A DNA stretch of 64,000 nt from Rouxiella aceris (GCF_012933545.1 NZ_JAADJU010000005.1:124001-188000), one strand, 5' to 3'. Shown: positions 35,773-44,712, counted from the first letter of the stretch. The notes: a model not told the origin generated them from the letters alone. Numbers and translations: made by a program.

Positions 35773-36660
35773 CTATAGCAAATAGCGTTTAAACCAGCCG
35801 ATGGTACGCTCCCAGGCCAGATCCGCAGCGGCTTTGTCATAGCGCGGCGTCGAGTCATTGTGAAAACCGTGATTGGTGCCGGGATAGATATACCCCTGGT
35901 AGGTTTTTCCCGCGGCTTTTAACGCCGCTTCATAGGCAGGCCAGCCTTCGGTGATGGCCTTATCCAGTTCGGCATAATGCAACAGCAACGGCGCCTGAAT
36001 ACGTGCAACGTCTTCGGCCCTGGGCTGGCGGCCATAGAAAGGCACTGCTGCTGCCAGTTCGGGGAAGGCCACCGCTGCCGCATTGGCGACGCCGCCGCCG
36101 TAGCAAAAGCCGGTGATCCCCACTTTGCCACTGCTGTCCGGGTGGTGGAGCATAAAATCGACTGCTGCAAAAAAGTCATTCATTAGCTTGCCGGGGTCAA
36201 CCTGCTGTTGCAGCGTTTTGCCCTGCTCATCATTGCCCGGATAGCCACCCAGCGAGCTGAGTCCGTCCGGGGCCAAGGCAATAAAGCCAGCTTTGGCCAC
36301 CCGGCGTGCCACATCCTCAATATAGGGATTTAATCCGCGATTCTCATGCACCACTACCACCGCCGGGGTTTTGCCCTTGGCTGCCGTCGGACGCACCAGA
36401 TAGCCTCGTACCTGACCATTGCCGTTGGGGGAATCATAGTGAATATATTCGGCAAGGATCGCCGGATCGGTAAATTCCACTTGCTGCGCCAGCGCATAAT
36501 TGGGGCTCATGTAGCTGAGCAGCGTCATCCCGGCCATGCCACCGATGGTGTATTTGGCCGCCATGGAAAGGAATTCGCGCTTGGTGATTTTGCCGTGCGC
36601 GTAATAGTCATAAAGTTCGAGCAAGGCAGGGGGGAAATCTTTGGCAGTCAGACGTGGCAT
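35773..36660 (-). CDS. Dienelactone-hydrolase family protein (YghX-like)
   Basis: A 295-residue alpha/beta hydrolase. The nucleophile is the Cys in ITGFCYGGGVANAAAVA, with the catalytic Asp near LLHYAELDKAI and His in YPGTNHGFHND, matching the Cys-Asp-His triad of dienelactone hydrolases. The N-terminal KITKREFLSMAAKYTIGGMA followed by a hydrophobic run looks like an export or anchor segment. I set the start at the ATG 36658-36660, which has AGGAG 7 nt upstream; an in-frame start at 36699 is weaker. The gene resembles E. coli yghX, which is broken in some strains but intact here. Substrate unknown. Confidence 0.86.
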   Translation of the reverse strand: MPRLTAKDFPPALLELYDYYAHGKITKREFLSMAAKYTIGGMAGMTLLSYMSPNYALAQQVEFTDPAILAEYIHYDSPNGNGQVRGYLVRPTAAKGKTPAVVVVHENRGLNPYIEDVARRVAKAGFIALAPDGLSSLGGYPGNDEQGKTLQQQVDPGKLMNDFFAAVDFMLHHPDSSGKVGITGFCYGGGVANAAAVAFPELAAAVPFYGRQPRAEDVARIQAPLLLHYAELDKAITEGWPAYEAALKAAGKTYQGYIYPGTNHGFHNDSTPRYDKAAADLAWERTIGWFKRYLL

Positions 36661-36834
36661 AACGGCTCCTGAGAATGCAAATAGGCAGTAAGCGGGCAAA
36701 GCTTACAGCTAAAATATAGACGTTATGGACAGATACACAGGGTATATCTGCGAAGGCTGCCAATATTGATATTGCGCAAGGGGGGAGATAGCCCTGACGA
36801 GCTTGTGGACCGTCAGGGCGCAGGCTAAGCGTGA

Positions 36835-38160
36835 TTAATGCTCTATCAGTTTATTTTTCATTGCCGGGGCAACAGGTTGCTTGCCAAGTAACGCATTGAC
36901 TTTGTTTTGCCTTACCAGCACCGCCATAAACAGAATGCCTAATAGTGACAGGCAACTGGACAACAAAAAGGCCGACTGATAACCGCCACCATATTGGATT
37001 AAAAAACCGGTAATGCTGGGCGATAAAATACCGGCCAGGTTGGCCAGTAAGTGGACAAAACCACCGGCGGTACCAATACGGTGTGCCGGGACAATATCTT
37101 GCAATAACGACCAGCAGGCCTGTGGAGTCATATAGGCAAAAATACTGGCCACGGTGATCAGCGCCACGGCCCCGGCGGTATTACGTGTATAGGCCGTTAA
37201 CATTACGCAGACTGCGGCGATCAGCAGCCCGCTAAAGATCACCGCCTTGCGTGAGAACAAAAAGTTGCCGGTGCGGCGATATAAGGCATCGGCAACAATG
37301 CCGCCGCCAATAAAACCGATAGTGGCACCAATCCACGGCAGGATGCCGATAATGCTCATGCTTTTGATATCAAGATGCTGAAAGTCGGTGAGATAACTTG
37401 GTAACCAGGAGAGAAAGAAGTATTGGATATAGTTAAAACAGAAAAAGGCTGCTGCCACGCCCAGCACCGGTTTGGAAAACACGTAGTACCACAGGCTGTG
37501 CTGATCCTTGCCATTACTGTCTTGTACCCGTCGCGTCGCCGGACGCCCTTCGACAATCAGCTGCCGTTCTTCGGCCGAGACGCGGGCGTGTTGTTCCGGT
37601 TTATCGCGAAACAATAGCAACCAGGCCGCCAGCCAGACAAAGCCGAGCAAGGCAATAACAATAAAGGCAATACGCCAGCCAAAGTGCAGCCCGACCAGAC
37701 CGACAATTGGCGCGGCAATGGCGGCGCCCAAGGGTTGGCCCGCATTGGTAAAGCCGACCGCGCGACCCACTTCATTTTTGGGAAACCAGTTGGAGATCGA
37801 CTTGTTGGTGGTGGTGCCCATCGGACCTTCACCGATACCAAACAGGATCCGCACCACCATCAGATGACCAAAACCGGTGACCAACGCCGTGGCACCGCAA
37901 AACAGTGACCAGATGGCGGCGGCAAAGCCAAACACCTTGCGCGGACCAAATCTATCGGCCCCCCAACCGCCAATAAAGCAGAACAGGCAGTAACCGACAA
38001 AAAAGGCGCTAAACAGGATCCCCATCTGCGCATCGTTAATATGCAGGTCCCCTTTGATTAACGGCGCCATTACCGATAACGCTGCGCGGTCAAGATAGTT
38101 AAGCATGCCGGCAAAAAACAGTAACAGGGCGATAATCACCCGATATTTTGATTTAATCAT
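36835..38160 (-). CDS. MFS transporter, anion:cation symporter (sugar-acid) family
   Basis: A 441-residue, 12-helix major-facilitator protein. The ACS-family marks are clear: NYLDRAALSVMAPLI in helix 1, FIGGWGADRFGPRKVFGF after helix 2, RILFGIGEGPMGTTTNKSIS near helix 4 and the charged central loop after RDKPEQHARVS. Relatives include GudP and DgoT, which import glucarate and galactonate with H+. It overlaps the preceding enolase-superfamily gene by 8 nt, so the pair likely takes up and dehydrates a sugar acid. The exact sugar acid is not predictable. Confidence 0.9.
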   Translation of the reverse strand: MIKSKYRVIIALLLFFAGMLNYLDRAALSVMAPLIKGDLHINDAQMGILFSAFFVGYCLFCFIGGWGADRFGPRKVFGFAAAIWSLFCGATALVTGFGHLMVVRILFGIGEGPMGTTTNKSISNWFPKNEVGRAVGFTNAGQPLGAAIAAPIVGLVGLHFGWRIAFIVIALLGFVWLAAWLLLFRDKPEQHARVSAEERQLIVEGRPATRRVQDSNGKDQHSLWYYVFSKPVLGVAAAFFCFNYIQYFFLSWLPSYLTDFQHLDIKSMSIIGILPWIGATIGFIGGGIVADALYRRTGNFLFSRKAVIFSGLLIAAVCVMLTAYTRNTAGAVALITVASIFAYMTPQACWSLLQDIVPAHRIGTAGGFVHLLANLAGILSPSITGFLIQYGGGYQSAFLLSSCLSLLGILFMAVLVRQNKVNALLGKQPVAPAMKNKLIEH

Positions 38161-39313
38161 TATGCTTCACCCCGCCTACTGATTGCTGCTGATAACTGAT
38201 GCGATACTGTGCCAGCACTGCCGGATCGGGTTCAAAGCCGAGACCCGGCTGCGCGGATAAAGTCATCTCCGGGGAAAAATCGAGCTGCGGATAAAGCAGC
38301 GCCTGCCACTGGATATAAGGGACTTCCAGGCTGACCTCGTCATCGAGGGTTGCAACAAGCTGTGCGGTGGCCATTAATCCGGCACCGTAGTAAAAGCAGT
38401 GGGGGACGACGCGAGTCTGATATTGCTTGCCCAGTGCAATCACTTTCAGCATGGCTGTGATGCCGCCCACTTTACTGACGCTGGGTTGCGCAACGTCAAT
38501 GGCTGCTTCTCTGAACAGTTCAACAAAGCCTTGCACCCCTGCAGCGTTCTCACCGGCTGCAATGGGTGTGCCTTGCTTGCGGACTTCGACCAGACCGGCG
38601 ATATCATCCGGTGGCCATACTGGCTCTTCCAGCCAGCCAAGCCCCAGATGCTGCAAGGCCAGTGCCTGTTGACTGGCTTCTTCCACCCGCCATGGGCAGT
38701 TAACGTCGACCCTTAATTCGGCATCGGCGGGCAGCACCTCGCGGGCAGCGGCAATGGCGGGGTAGGCGGTTTCATGCAGCTTGATAGCGCGAAAGCCTGC
38801 CTGATAGGTGCTCAACACTTTGGCGGCGACCTGTTCGGGATTATTGCTGTAACTGACCAGGCTGGCATACACCCCGATACGCTGACGTTTGGCACCCAAC
38901 AACTGCCAAAGTGGGAGCTGACGCGTTTTGGCCAGCAGATCCCATAGGGCGATATCAATGGCGGAAAGGGCAAACATCACCGGGCCGGTACGACCAAAGG
39001 CGTGAAAATGTTGTTCAGCTTGTTCCATCAACTGGGCGATGCCGACGGGGGATTCATTGCAGGTTTGTCCAAGAAAAAAACGCCCAACCAGGCCATTGAG
39101 CGCACATTCGGTTAGCGGATTGCTGAGATGACCAAAGCCTTCTCCCCAACCTTGCAGACCGCTGTCGGCGGTGATTTTAACCAGTAGCGTTTCCATGGCG
39201 CTAAGCTCTGGTGCCGCCGCGTTGTAGGCACTGTGATCCTGGCCGCTAAGCTTTTCTCTACCGCTACTAAAGGGAATAGCAACGCGCATCACTTCTATTT
39301 TGACTATTTGCAT
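38153..39313 (-). CDS. Mandelate racemase/enolase-superfamily enzyme
   Basis: A 386-residue enolase-superfamily protein with an N-terminal capping domain and a C-terminal barrel. Metal ligands are in LRVDVNCPW (Asp), LEEPVWPPDD (Glu) and PIAAGENAAG (Glu). The second-strand motif is AIKLHE, giving Lys-x-His rather than the common Lys-x-Lys, and the late barrel motif is TRVVPHCFYYGAGL with a catalytic His. This points to a sugar-acid dehydratase or racemase. It is co-transcribed with the ACS-family transporter. The promoter should lie in 39314-39609, where I see no gene and no clear operator. Confidence 0.84.
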   Translation of the reverse strand: MQIVKIEVMRVAIPFSSGREKLSGQDHSAYNAAAPELSAMETLLVKITADSGLQGWGEGFGHLSNPLTECALNGLVGRFFLGQTCNESPVGIAQLMEQAEQHFHAFGRTGPVMFALSAIDIALWDLLAKTRQLPLWQLLGAKRQRIGVYASLVSYSNNPEQVAAKVLSTYQAGFRAIKLHETAYPAIAAAREVLPADAELRVDVNCPWRVEEASQQALALQHLGLGWLEEPVWPPDDIAGLVEVRKQGTPIAAGENAAGVQGFVELFREAAIDVAQPSVSKVGGITAMLKVIALGKQYQTRVVPHCFYYGAGLMATAQLVATLDDEVSLEVPYIQWQALLYPQLDFSPEMTLSAQPGLGFEPDPAVLAQYRISYQQQSVGGVKHND

Positions 39314-39609
39314 CTGGCGAACCTTGTGTAGGGCCCCGCAACACTCTGTTTTTTAGCAATGACAGAATTGATAAAGCAGGGGGTAGATCGACTATTTTAT
39401 TTTTATCGTCAATGACTCTTGGTGGTTTATTGGTCATCTTAATTAGTCTAAATTGCGTTTAAAAACCGGGTAACGGGCAGGTGCCTGATTTTTTAGCGGT
39501 GTATTTCAGGATAGTTGGGCAAATGAATAAGCAAGTGAGAGGGGGATCACGAAAGTGCCGGAGGAAACGGCACAGAGAGCTATCCTTTGCGCCGTTGTGT
39601 GCCAGATTT

Positions 39610-40530
39610 CTACGCCTGTTGCAGCCAGGCTTTGTAACGTAGTGGCCACTCTACCGTTGGAGTGCCGGGTTTACCCATGCCAAAACCATGACCACCGGAA
39701 GTGTAGCGGTGCATTTCTACCGGCACCTGTTGGCGCTCGCAGGCGGCCGCCATAATCAGTGTGTTGTGCGGATCGGAGATCGGATCATCCTCTGCCTGCA
39801 CCAGAAATATCGGCGGTGTTTGCCGGGTAACAAAGTTCTGCACCGAGTATTCGGCATTTTGTTCATTACTGGCATGTGGCCCGACGAGGACCTTATGCGT
39901 TGAGGTGTGGGTATAGGGTTCTTCAAGCGTAATGACCGGGTAAATCAATGCCGCACTGTCGGCATGAGCGGACATGCGGTCTATAGCATCTTGTTGTGGA
40001 TAGGAACGGAAATCTGCACGGGTTGCGGCCATTCCCAGCAAATGCCCTCCAGCGGAGAAACCCAACAGGCTGATATGTTGTTCCCGGCCACGCAGGATGC
40101 GTAACGCGCGCTGTGCGTCCTGCAGGGCGACAATACTGCCATCCCGCCACCCTTCGCTCGGCAAGCGGTAAGTCAGTACGTAGGCGGTGTAACCGAGTTT
40201 GGTTAGCCAGTCGGCGGCTGGCCAGGCTTCCTGTCCCATTTCCATGCGTTTATAACCACCTCCCGCCGCGATCAGTACGGCCCTGCCATTGGCGCGTTGT
40301 GGCTGGAATACCCGCAACGAAGGCTGCATCACATTGCTCAATGCACCTTTGGCCGATAACGACTCGCTACCCGATGGGCCACCGCCACCGGGCGGCGTCC
40401 CTCGCCATAATGCAATATCGCTATATGGCGTGGAGGGGAGCTGTGCCGCTAAGTTGCCTGCCAATACGTTCCTTGCCGGGATGGCCACCATTGCGATGGT
40501 CGATCCCAGGATAAACTGACGACGATTCAT
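39610..40530 (-). CDS. Exported alpha/beta-hydrolase esterase (BD-FAE/acetylesterase type)
   Basis: A 306-residue hydrolase. The start at 40528-40530 opens MNRRQFILGSTIAMVAIPAR, a signal peptide with a twin-arginine-like RRQFIL; the longer GTG start at 40569 would bury it. The serine nucleophile is in LLGFSAGGHLLGMAA (GxSxG), with Asp in QAEDDPISD and His in GGHGFGMG. The oxyanion region is VLIAAGGGYKRM. Such enzymes deacetylate carbohydrates or plant esters in the periplasm. The proximity to the sugar-acid genes could mean a shared plant-polysaccharide theme, which is inference. Its ribosome site is weak. Confidence 0.83.
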   Translation of the reverse strand: MNRRQFILGSTIAMVAIPARNVLAGNLAAQLPSTPYSDIALWRGTPPGGGGPSGSESLSAKGALSNVMQPSLRVFQPQRANGRAVLIAAGGGYKRMEMGQEAWPAADWLTKLGYTAYVLTYRLPSEGWRDGSIVALQDAQRALRILRGREQHISLLGFSAGGHLLGMAATRADFRSYPQQDAIDRMSAHADSAALIYPVITLEEPYTHTSTHKVLVGPHASNEQNAEYSVQNFVTRQTPPIFLVQAEDDPISDPHNTLIMAAACERQQVPVEMHRYTSGGHGFGMGKPGTPTVEWPLRYKAWLQQA

Positions 40531-40691
40531 AAAGAGTTTGGCTCTGAAAGGGAAGGTAAGGCCGATCACAACATAGAAAGCAGAAGAAATATTGAGGGTT
40601 TTATTTTTTAAATATTGTTTTTGTAAGCAGAGCTTGCATACCAGGGCAATGAATGTTGATCAGAGAGAAAGGTGTGACTCTCTGAAATGCC

Positions 40692-40726
40692 AAAAGCCCG
40701 CTTAAGTTTCCTTAAGCGGGCTTTTT
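40692..40726 (-). terminator. Strong bidirectional hairpin terminator after tRNA-Asn
   Basis: AAAAGCCCGCTTAAG and CTTAAGCGGGCTTTT form a 15-bp perfect stem with a 4-nt loop. A-rich and T-rich flanks on both sides make it a rho-independent terminator for the leftward tRNA transcript. Confidence 0.9.
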
Positions 40727-40731
40727 AAATT

Positions 40732-40807
40732 TGGCTCCTCTGACTGGACTTGAACCAGTGACATACGGATTAACAGTCCGCCGTTCTACCGACTGAACTA
40801 CAGAGGA
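40732..40807 (-). tRNA. tRNA-Asn(GTT)
   Basis: A 76-nt cloverleaf on the minus strand with encoded CCA. The acceptor stem is TCCTCTG/CAGAGGA, the D-arm contains AGTTCAGTCGGTAGAAC, the anticodon loop is CTGTTAA (anticodon GTT), and the T-arm is CTGGTTCAAGTCCAG. It is nearly identical to E. coli tRNA-Asn. The composite repeat copy 2 begins 178 bp upstream of its 5' end. Confidence 0.97.
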
Positions 40808-41013
40808 ATTGTGTTAACGGGGCGCATAATAAACAGCGCGCGGGGAAGTGTCAACGGGAAAAATGCCAGCCGCGAGCAACTGCATATATTTAGGTCAAGA
40901 TGATGATTTACTGAACATTTTATGCTGGATTTATCGCTGATTTTAGTCATGGACCAGGTATATGGTTTATTAACTATGAGGTGTGGGCTTAAATGGCAAT
41001 TTTGGGTTTTAAA

Positions 41014-41085
41014 GTCAACTTCAACTTCAACTTCAAGGTCAACTTCAACTTCAAGGTCAACTTCAACTTCAAGGTCAACTTCAAC
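41014..41085. repeat. Hexamer tandem array, 12 units with an 18-bp higher-order period
   Basis: Twelve hexamers (G/T)TCAA(C/G). After an initial irregular unit they fall into an 18-bp period gtcaac-ttcaac-ttcaag repeated three times. The matching array in copy 1 has six units and no higher-order period. Confidence 0.95.
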
Positions 41086-41266
41086 TGCATTCGCTGCGCT
41101 CACTGGGCGGCGGCCCAGAGCGCCTCTATCACTTAAGTGGCAATTTTTACTTAAAAGTCAATCAACTGCGAGGAAAAGGTTTCGGTTTTAATTGCAAATT
41201 TACTTTTAACTTCAAGGTCAACGTCAACTGCATTCGCTGCGCTCACTGGGCAGCGGCCCAGACCGC

Positions 41267-41298
41267 CTCAAGGGTGCACCAGGGCCTGCACCCTTGAG
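41267..41298. repeat. 12-bp hairpin inside composite repeat copy 2
   Basis: CTCAAGGGTGCA (41267-41278) and TGCACCCTTGAG (41287-41298) are exact reverse complements with an 8-nt loop. It occupies the same place as the different 10-bp hairpin at 1661-1690 in copy 1. Confidence 0.9.
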
Positions 41299-41510
41299 AA
41301 TCCCGGGCCCTGTCCAAATTGATATGTGTCGTGCCCTCGGTTCGAGTTCTTTCCAGTGACCCCTGCGCGTGGCCTAAACCACGCCGCTGCGCGGTCCCTT
41401 CACTCGGTCGCGAGCCAAAAGCGTCTCGCTCCACGTCGCTCAGCGTAGGTTTTGAATCGGCCAAGCGGCATTTACTGAAAAACCGGCAACATTAAAGGTC
41501 AACTGCAAAA

Positions 41511-41551
41511 GGCAAAAAGACAAAAAGACAAAAAGACAAAAAAGACAAAAA
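41511..41551. repeat. Octamer tandem array, 5 units
   Basis: One ggcaaaaa then four gacaaaaa units, one with an extra A. Equivalent to the gataaaaa array at 1903-1942; the unit base at position 3 has switched between copies. Confidence 0.93.
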
Positions 41552-41588
41552 GTTTGCGGCTGAAACGGCACGGTGTGCATAGTTGGTT

Positions 41589-41857
41589 GGCACATTCAGA
41601 GACGGCGCCGCGCGAAGCGGAGGGAGACGTTTTTGGCTCCCGACCGAGCAAGGGGACTGCGGAGCAGCGCGGCTCGTGCCACGCTCGGAGTCACTGAAAC
41701 ATAGCCGGTAATAGGCAGCAGACGAATCAAAGACACCAAAAGGCCCAGGATTGTTAAGGAGCGGGCCAGCGCTCCTTAACTCGGTTCGGCACAGTCGGTT
41801 AAGCTGCCACTGCTATTATAAAACCGAAACAGCTCCTCATAGCTAATTGATTTTAAG
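41589..41857. repeat. 269-bp direct-repeat unit, copy 2a
   Basis: Same boundaries and length as the units at 1980 and 2279, with scattered substitutions, including CTCATAGCTAATTGATT at the trailing end. The 11-bp GTTAAGGAGCG hairpin is intact. Confidence 0.92.
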
Positions 41858-41904
41858 CCACAAATTGCCATTTAAGCCAAACCGTATGGTGTGCATAGTT
41901 GGCT

Positions 41905-42173
41905 GGCACATTCAGAGACGGCGCCGCGCGAAGCGGAGGGAGACGTTTTTGGCTCCCGACCGAGCAAGGGGACTGCTGAGCAGCGCGGCTCGTGCCACGC
42001 TCGGAGTCACTGAAACATAGCCGGTAATAGGCAGCAGACGAATCAAAGACACCAAAAGGCCCAGGATTGTTAAGGAGCGGGCCAGCGCTCCTTAACTCGG
42101 TTCGGCACAGCAGGTTAAGTGGCCACCGCTATTATAAAACCGAAACAGCTCCTCATAGCTAATTGATTTTAAA
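41905..42173. repeat. 269-bp direct-repeat unit, copy 2b
   Basis: Second unit of copy 2, 316 bp downstream of unit 2a. It is closer to 2a than to the units in copy 1 (shared variants such as CACGCTCGGAGTCACTG), which suggests homogenisation within each locus. Confidence 0.92.
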
Positions 42174-42332
42174 ACTATAAATTGACACTTAAGCCCAACC
42201 CGAAACAGCTCCTCTAAAGCCAATTGGTTTTAAATAACAATTGCCATTTAAGCCCAACCCGATACAACTCCTCATAGCCAATTGACTTAAAAAAGAAAAT
42301 TGCCATTTAAGTCACCCTATATTTCCCCCCCG

Positions 42333-42351
42333 CGGATTGATAATCATTATT
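42333..42351. promoter_or_regulatory. Possible Fur box upstream of the chemoreceptor gene
   Basis: The 16 bases ATTGATAATCATTATT match 14 positions of the Fur consensus half containing GATAATCATTAT. The first three consensus positions do not match. It lies about 240 bp upstream of the gene, so any role is uncertain. Confidence 0.35.
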
Positions 42352-42488
42352 GTGATCGTGCTCTTACTTATAGACAAGGAACTCAAGGGGTTAAGAATAT
42401 CGCCGAAAATAACCCCTTAGTTATTAGAAAGTTAATTTGTTTATAACAAAAAAGGGATATTTTAAATCTATCTATCGTTTTTAACGAT

Positions 42489-42515
42489 TAACTTGTTTTT
42501 TTTAACTTCCGATAA
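42489..42515 (+). promoter_or_regulatory. Putative sigma-28 (FliA) promoter
   Basis: TAAC, 15 bp spacer, TCCGATAA, compared with the FliA pattern TAAA-N15-GCCGATAA. It is about 78 bp upstream of the chemoreceptor ATG, as expected for a flagellar-class chemotaxis gene. Confidence 0.6.
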
Positions 42516-42592
42516 ACACATAGAGCCGCGGTCTGATACCAGGGGGGCCGACACGTTACCCGACATATAAAACAACAACAGGGGATCTCGTC

Positions 42593-44137
42593 ATGAAATT
42601 ATCACTTGCCCATAAACTTTGGCTCCCGCTGATCGTGGCGCTGGTGTGCCTGGCCGGGACATTATTCTATGGCTCGGTAAAGGTTAAGGAAGACCAGCTA
42701 ACACTGAGGAAAAACGAGTTACGTGACGTTTCGCAACTGGCTCTTGGCGTAGTTAAAACGCAGGCCGGCCTTGCAGACAAGGGGCTGATTTCACAAGCGG
42801 AAGCGCAACAGCGCGCGGTCCAGGCCATTAAAGATTTGCGCTATGGCGAAACGGGGTATTTTACCATACTGGATAACCAGGCACAGGTCATTATGCACCC
42901 AATCAATGCAAAGCTAATTGGTAAAGGACCTGATATTGCTGATGCTAATGGGGTCTATTTTTTCAGAGATATGGTGGCCGTCACTAAAGACAACCAGGCC
43001 GGTTATACTGCCTATATTTTCCCTCGCCCGGGTGATACAAAAGCGCTGCCGAAAATTGCCTATAATATTCCCTGGTCGCCCTGGGGATGGATAATTACTA
43101 CCGGCCTGTATGTTGATGATATTGATGACGCGTTTTTAGTATCGCTTTATCATAATAGTATTGAATTTATTGCCATCAGTATTTTGCTGTCTGTTCTGGT
43201 GTATCTGATTAATCGCGGAACATTGCGTACTCTGGGCGGAGAGCCGCGCTATGCCGTTGAAGTCGCCGCCCGTATTGCCTCCGGGGATCTTACCCAAGAG
43301 GTGGATAAAAAAGCCGGGGACAGCACAAGCCTGATACATGAGATGGGGGCTATGCGCGAGCAACTGACTACGGTGATTGAAGAGATCCGCAATGGTGCTG
43401 AAATGATCAATACCAGCACTCAGGATATCGTCGCCGGAAACCAGGAGATAGCTGCGCATTCTGAGCAGCAGGCTATCTCGCTGGAAAGAACCTCCTCCAG
43501 CATGGAAGAGATCACCGCTGCCGTAAAACAAAATGCGGAGAATGCCGGCCAGGCGCGCGAACTGGCTCGTGGCGCAGTGGACATTGCCTCACGTGGTGGC
43601 GAGGTGATGCAAAGTGTGAATGACTCAATGAACGGTATCTCGGAAAGCTCCAATAAAATAGCCAGTATTATCGAGGTGGTAAACAGCATCGCGTTTCAGA
43701 CCAATATTCTTGCGCTGAATGCGGCGGTGGAAGCGGCCAGAGCCGGTGAGCAGGGTAAGGGATTTGCCGTGGTCGCCAGTGAGGTGCGCAGTCTGGCATT
43801 ACGCAGCTCGCAGGCGGCGCAGGAGATAAAAGGCCTGGTGGAAGAGTCTGTGGCTCGCGTCAACAGTGGTTCTTCACAGATTAAAATCGCCGGCAGCAAT
43901 ATCGACGATATGATCGCGGCCGTGCATCGCGTGGCAGATATTATGTCGGAAATCTCTGTAGCGACAGATGAACAGAGCAAGGGGATTAGCCATGTTAACG
44001 AAGCTATTGTGCAGATCGATTCGGTGACTAACCAGAACTCGGTACTTGTGCAGCAGGCGGTGGTCGCGGCAAGCGCGCTGGCGGAACAAACCCGGCGTCT
44101 GACGGAAACCGTGGCCTTTTTTGATACTGGCCGATAA
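42593..44137 (+). CDS. Methyl-accepting chemotaxis protein with a single Cache sensor
   Basis: A 514-residue inner-membrane chemoreceptor. Membrane helix 1 is at about 11-28, followed by a periplasmic sCache_2 sensor (about 30-185: AIKDLRYGETGYFTILDN, VIMHP, PWSPWGWIITTGLYVDDID), helix 2 at about 190-208, a HAMP domain with GGEPRYAVEVAARIASGDLT, and the signalling hairpin with SIAFQTNILALNAAVEAARA. Such sensors bind small carboxylates. The C terminus is FFDTGR, so there is no NWETF-type CheR/CheB tether. The ATG follows acaggggatctcgtc. Confidence 0.93.
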   Translation: MKLSLAHKLWLPLIVALVCLAGTLFYGSVKVKEDQLTLRKNELRDVSQLALGVVKTQAGLADKGLISQAEAQQRAVQAIKDLRYGETGYFTILDNQAQVIMHPINAKLIGKGPDIADANGVYFFRDMVAVTKDNQAGYTAYIFPRPGDTKALPKIAYNIPWSPWGWIITTGLYVDDIDDAFLVSLYHNSIEFIAISILLSVLVYLINRGTLRTLGGEPRYAVEVAARIASGDLTQEVDKKAGDSTSLIHEMGAMREQLTTVIEEIRNGAEMINTSTQDIVAGNQEIAAHSEQQAISLERTSSSMEEITAAVKQNAENAGQARELARGAVDIASRGGEVMQSVNDSMNGISESSNKIASIIEVVNSIAFQTNILALNAAVEAARAGEQGKGFAVVASEVRSLALRSSQAAQEIKGLVEESVARVNSGSSQIKIAGSNIDDMIAAVHRVADIMSEISVATDEQSKGISHVNEAIVQIDSVTNQNSVLVQQAVVAASALAEQTRRLTETVAFFDTGR

Positions 44138-44225
44138 CAGCGATACAGATAATAGTCGGGTCCGATAACATCCAGGTTCCCGACTATTTGCTTTGCTGCC
44201 CGCTACGGCCTGATCCTAAATAAGT

Positions 44226-44696
44226 TCAGCGTTCCAGTTGTGTAAAATCTGCAATAAACTTCTTCAGCAGCCTTTCCAGTTCCGTACGTTCTTCCTCGTG
44301 CCAGGTATTGAAAATACGGCCATAAATTTGCACCCGCGTGGCGTCAATTTTATCGGTCATCACTCTTCCCTCTGCAGTGATAGCGGCTTCATTGATGCGC
44401 TTGTCATGGGCATTTTTCTGCCGCTGTGCCAGTCCGGTTACCTCCAGTTTGGCCAGCTGACGACTCACCGTGGTGTAATCACGACCTACTCGGTCAGCGA
44501 GTTCTCCTACGCCAATGGGACCAAAGCGGCCGATTAGCACCAGCAGCGGAAACAGCGCGCGATCAAGATGAATAGCGGAGTCTTTTATTAGTAATTCATC
44601 TCGTTGCGGACGGTTAAAAGTGCCAACGATGGTCAGCAGCGCATCATGTAAATCTTCGTAGGTGGTAATTTTATGTGTATTTTGCACGCTTTTCAT
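44226..44696 (-). CDS. MarR-family transcriptional regulator
   Basis: A 156-residue winged-helix protein. The recognition region is IGVGELADRVGRDYTTVSRQLAKLEVTGLAQR, followed by a wing with AHDKRINEAAITAEGRVMTD. It is divergent from the oxidoreductase gene at 44767, and the 70-bp gap contains an inverted repeat suited to a dimeric repressor. It therefore probably represses itself and the oxidoreductase, relieved by an aromatic or quinone-like ligand (inference). Confidence 0.9.
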   Translation of the reverse strand: MKSVQNTHKITTYEDLHDALLTIVGTFNRPQRDELLIKDSAIHLDRALFPLLVLIGRFGPIGVGELADRVGRDYTTVSRQLAKLEVTGLAQRQKNAHDKRINEAAITAEGRVMTDKIDATRVQIYGRIFNTWHEEERTELERLLKKFIADFTQLER

Positions 44697-44712
44697 TGAC
44701 GATATCCGAACG

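Larger units (their letters stand above)
40985..42314. repeat. Composite intergenic repeat, copy 2 (1.33 kb)
   Basis: Same order and orientation as the block at 1390-2625: end motif GGGCTTAAATGGCAATTTT; hexamer array; hairpin motif (41087-41124); inverted E module (about 41151-41197); short hexamer array (41211-41228); hairpin motif (41230-41267); 12-bp hairpin; block B (41312-41463); octamer array; two 269-bp units; then two or three extra E modules ending in TTGCCATTTAAG. The right end is the imperfect reverse complement of the left. Block B (41379-41432) and the 269-bp unit (41619-41672) are inverted relatives, as in copy 1. It fills the space between tRNA-Asn and the chemoreceptor gene. 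No transposase is visible. Confidence 0.9.

Noticed and set aside
1390..42314. Composite transposon bounded by the two composite repeats
   Set aside because: No transposase or integrase was found inside, and core genes (sbcB, tmaR) lie between the copies, so the interval is not a discrete mobile unit.
40732..42314. tRNA-Asn as attachment site of an integrative island
   Set aside because: No integrase gene is adjacent and no second copy of the tRNA 3' end was seen in the window.
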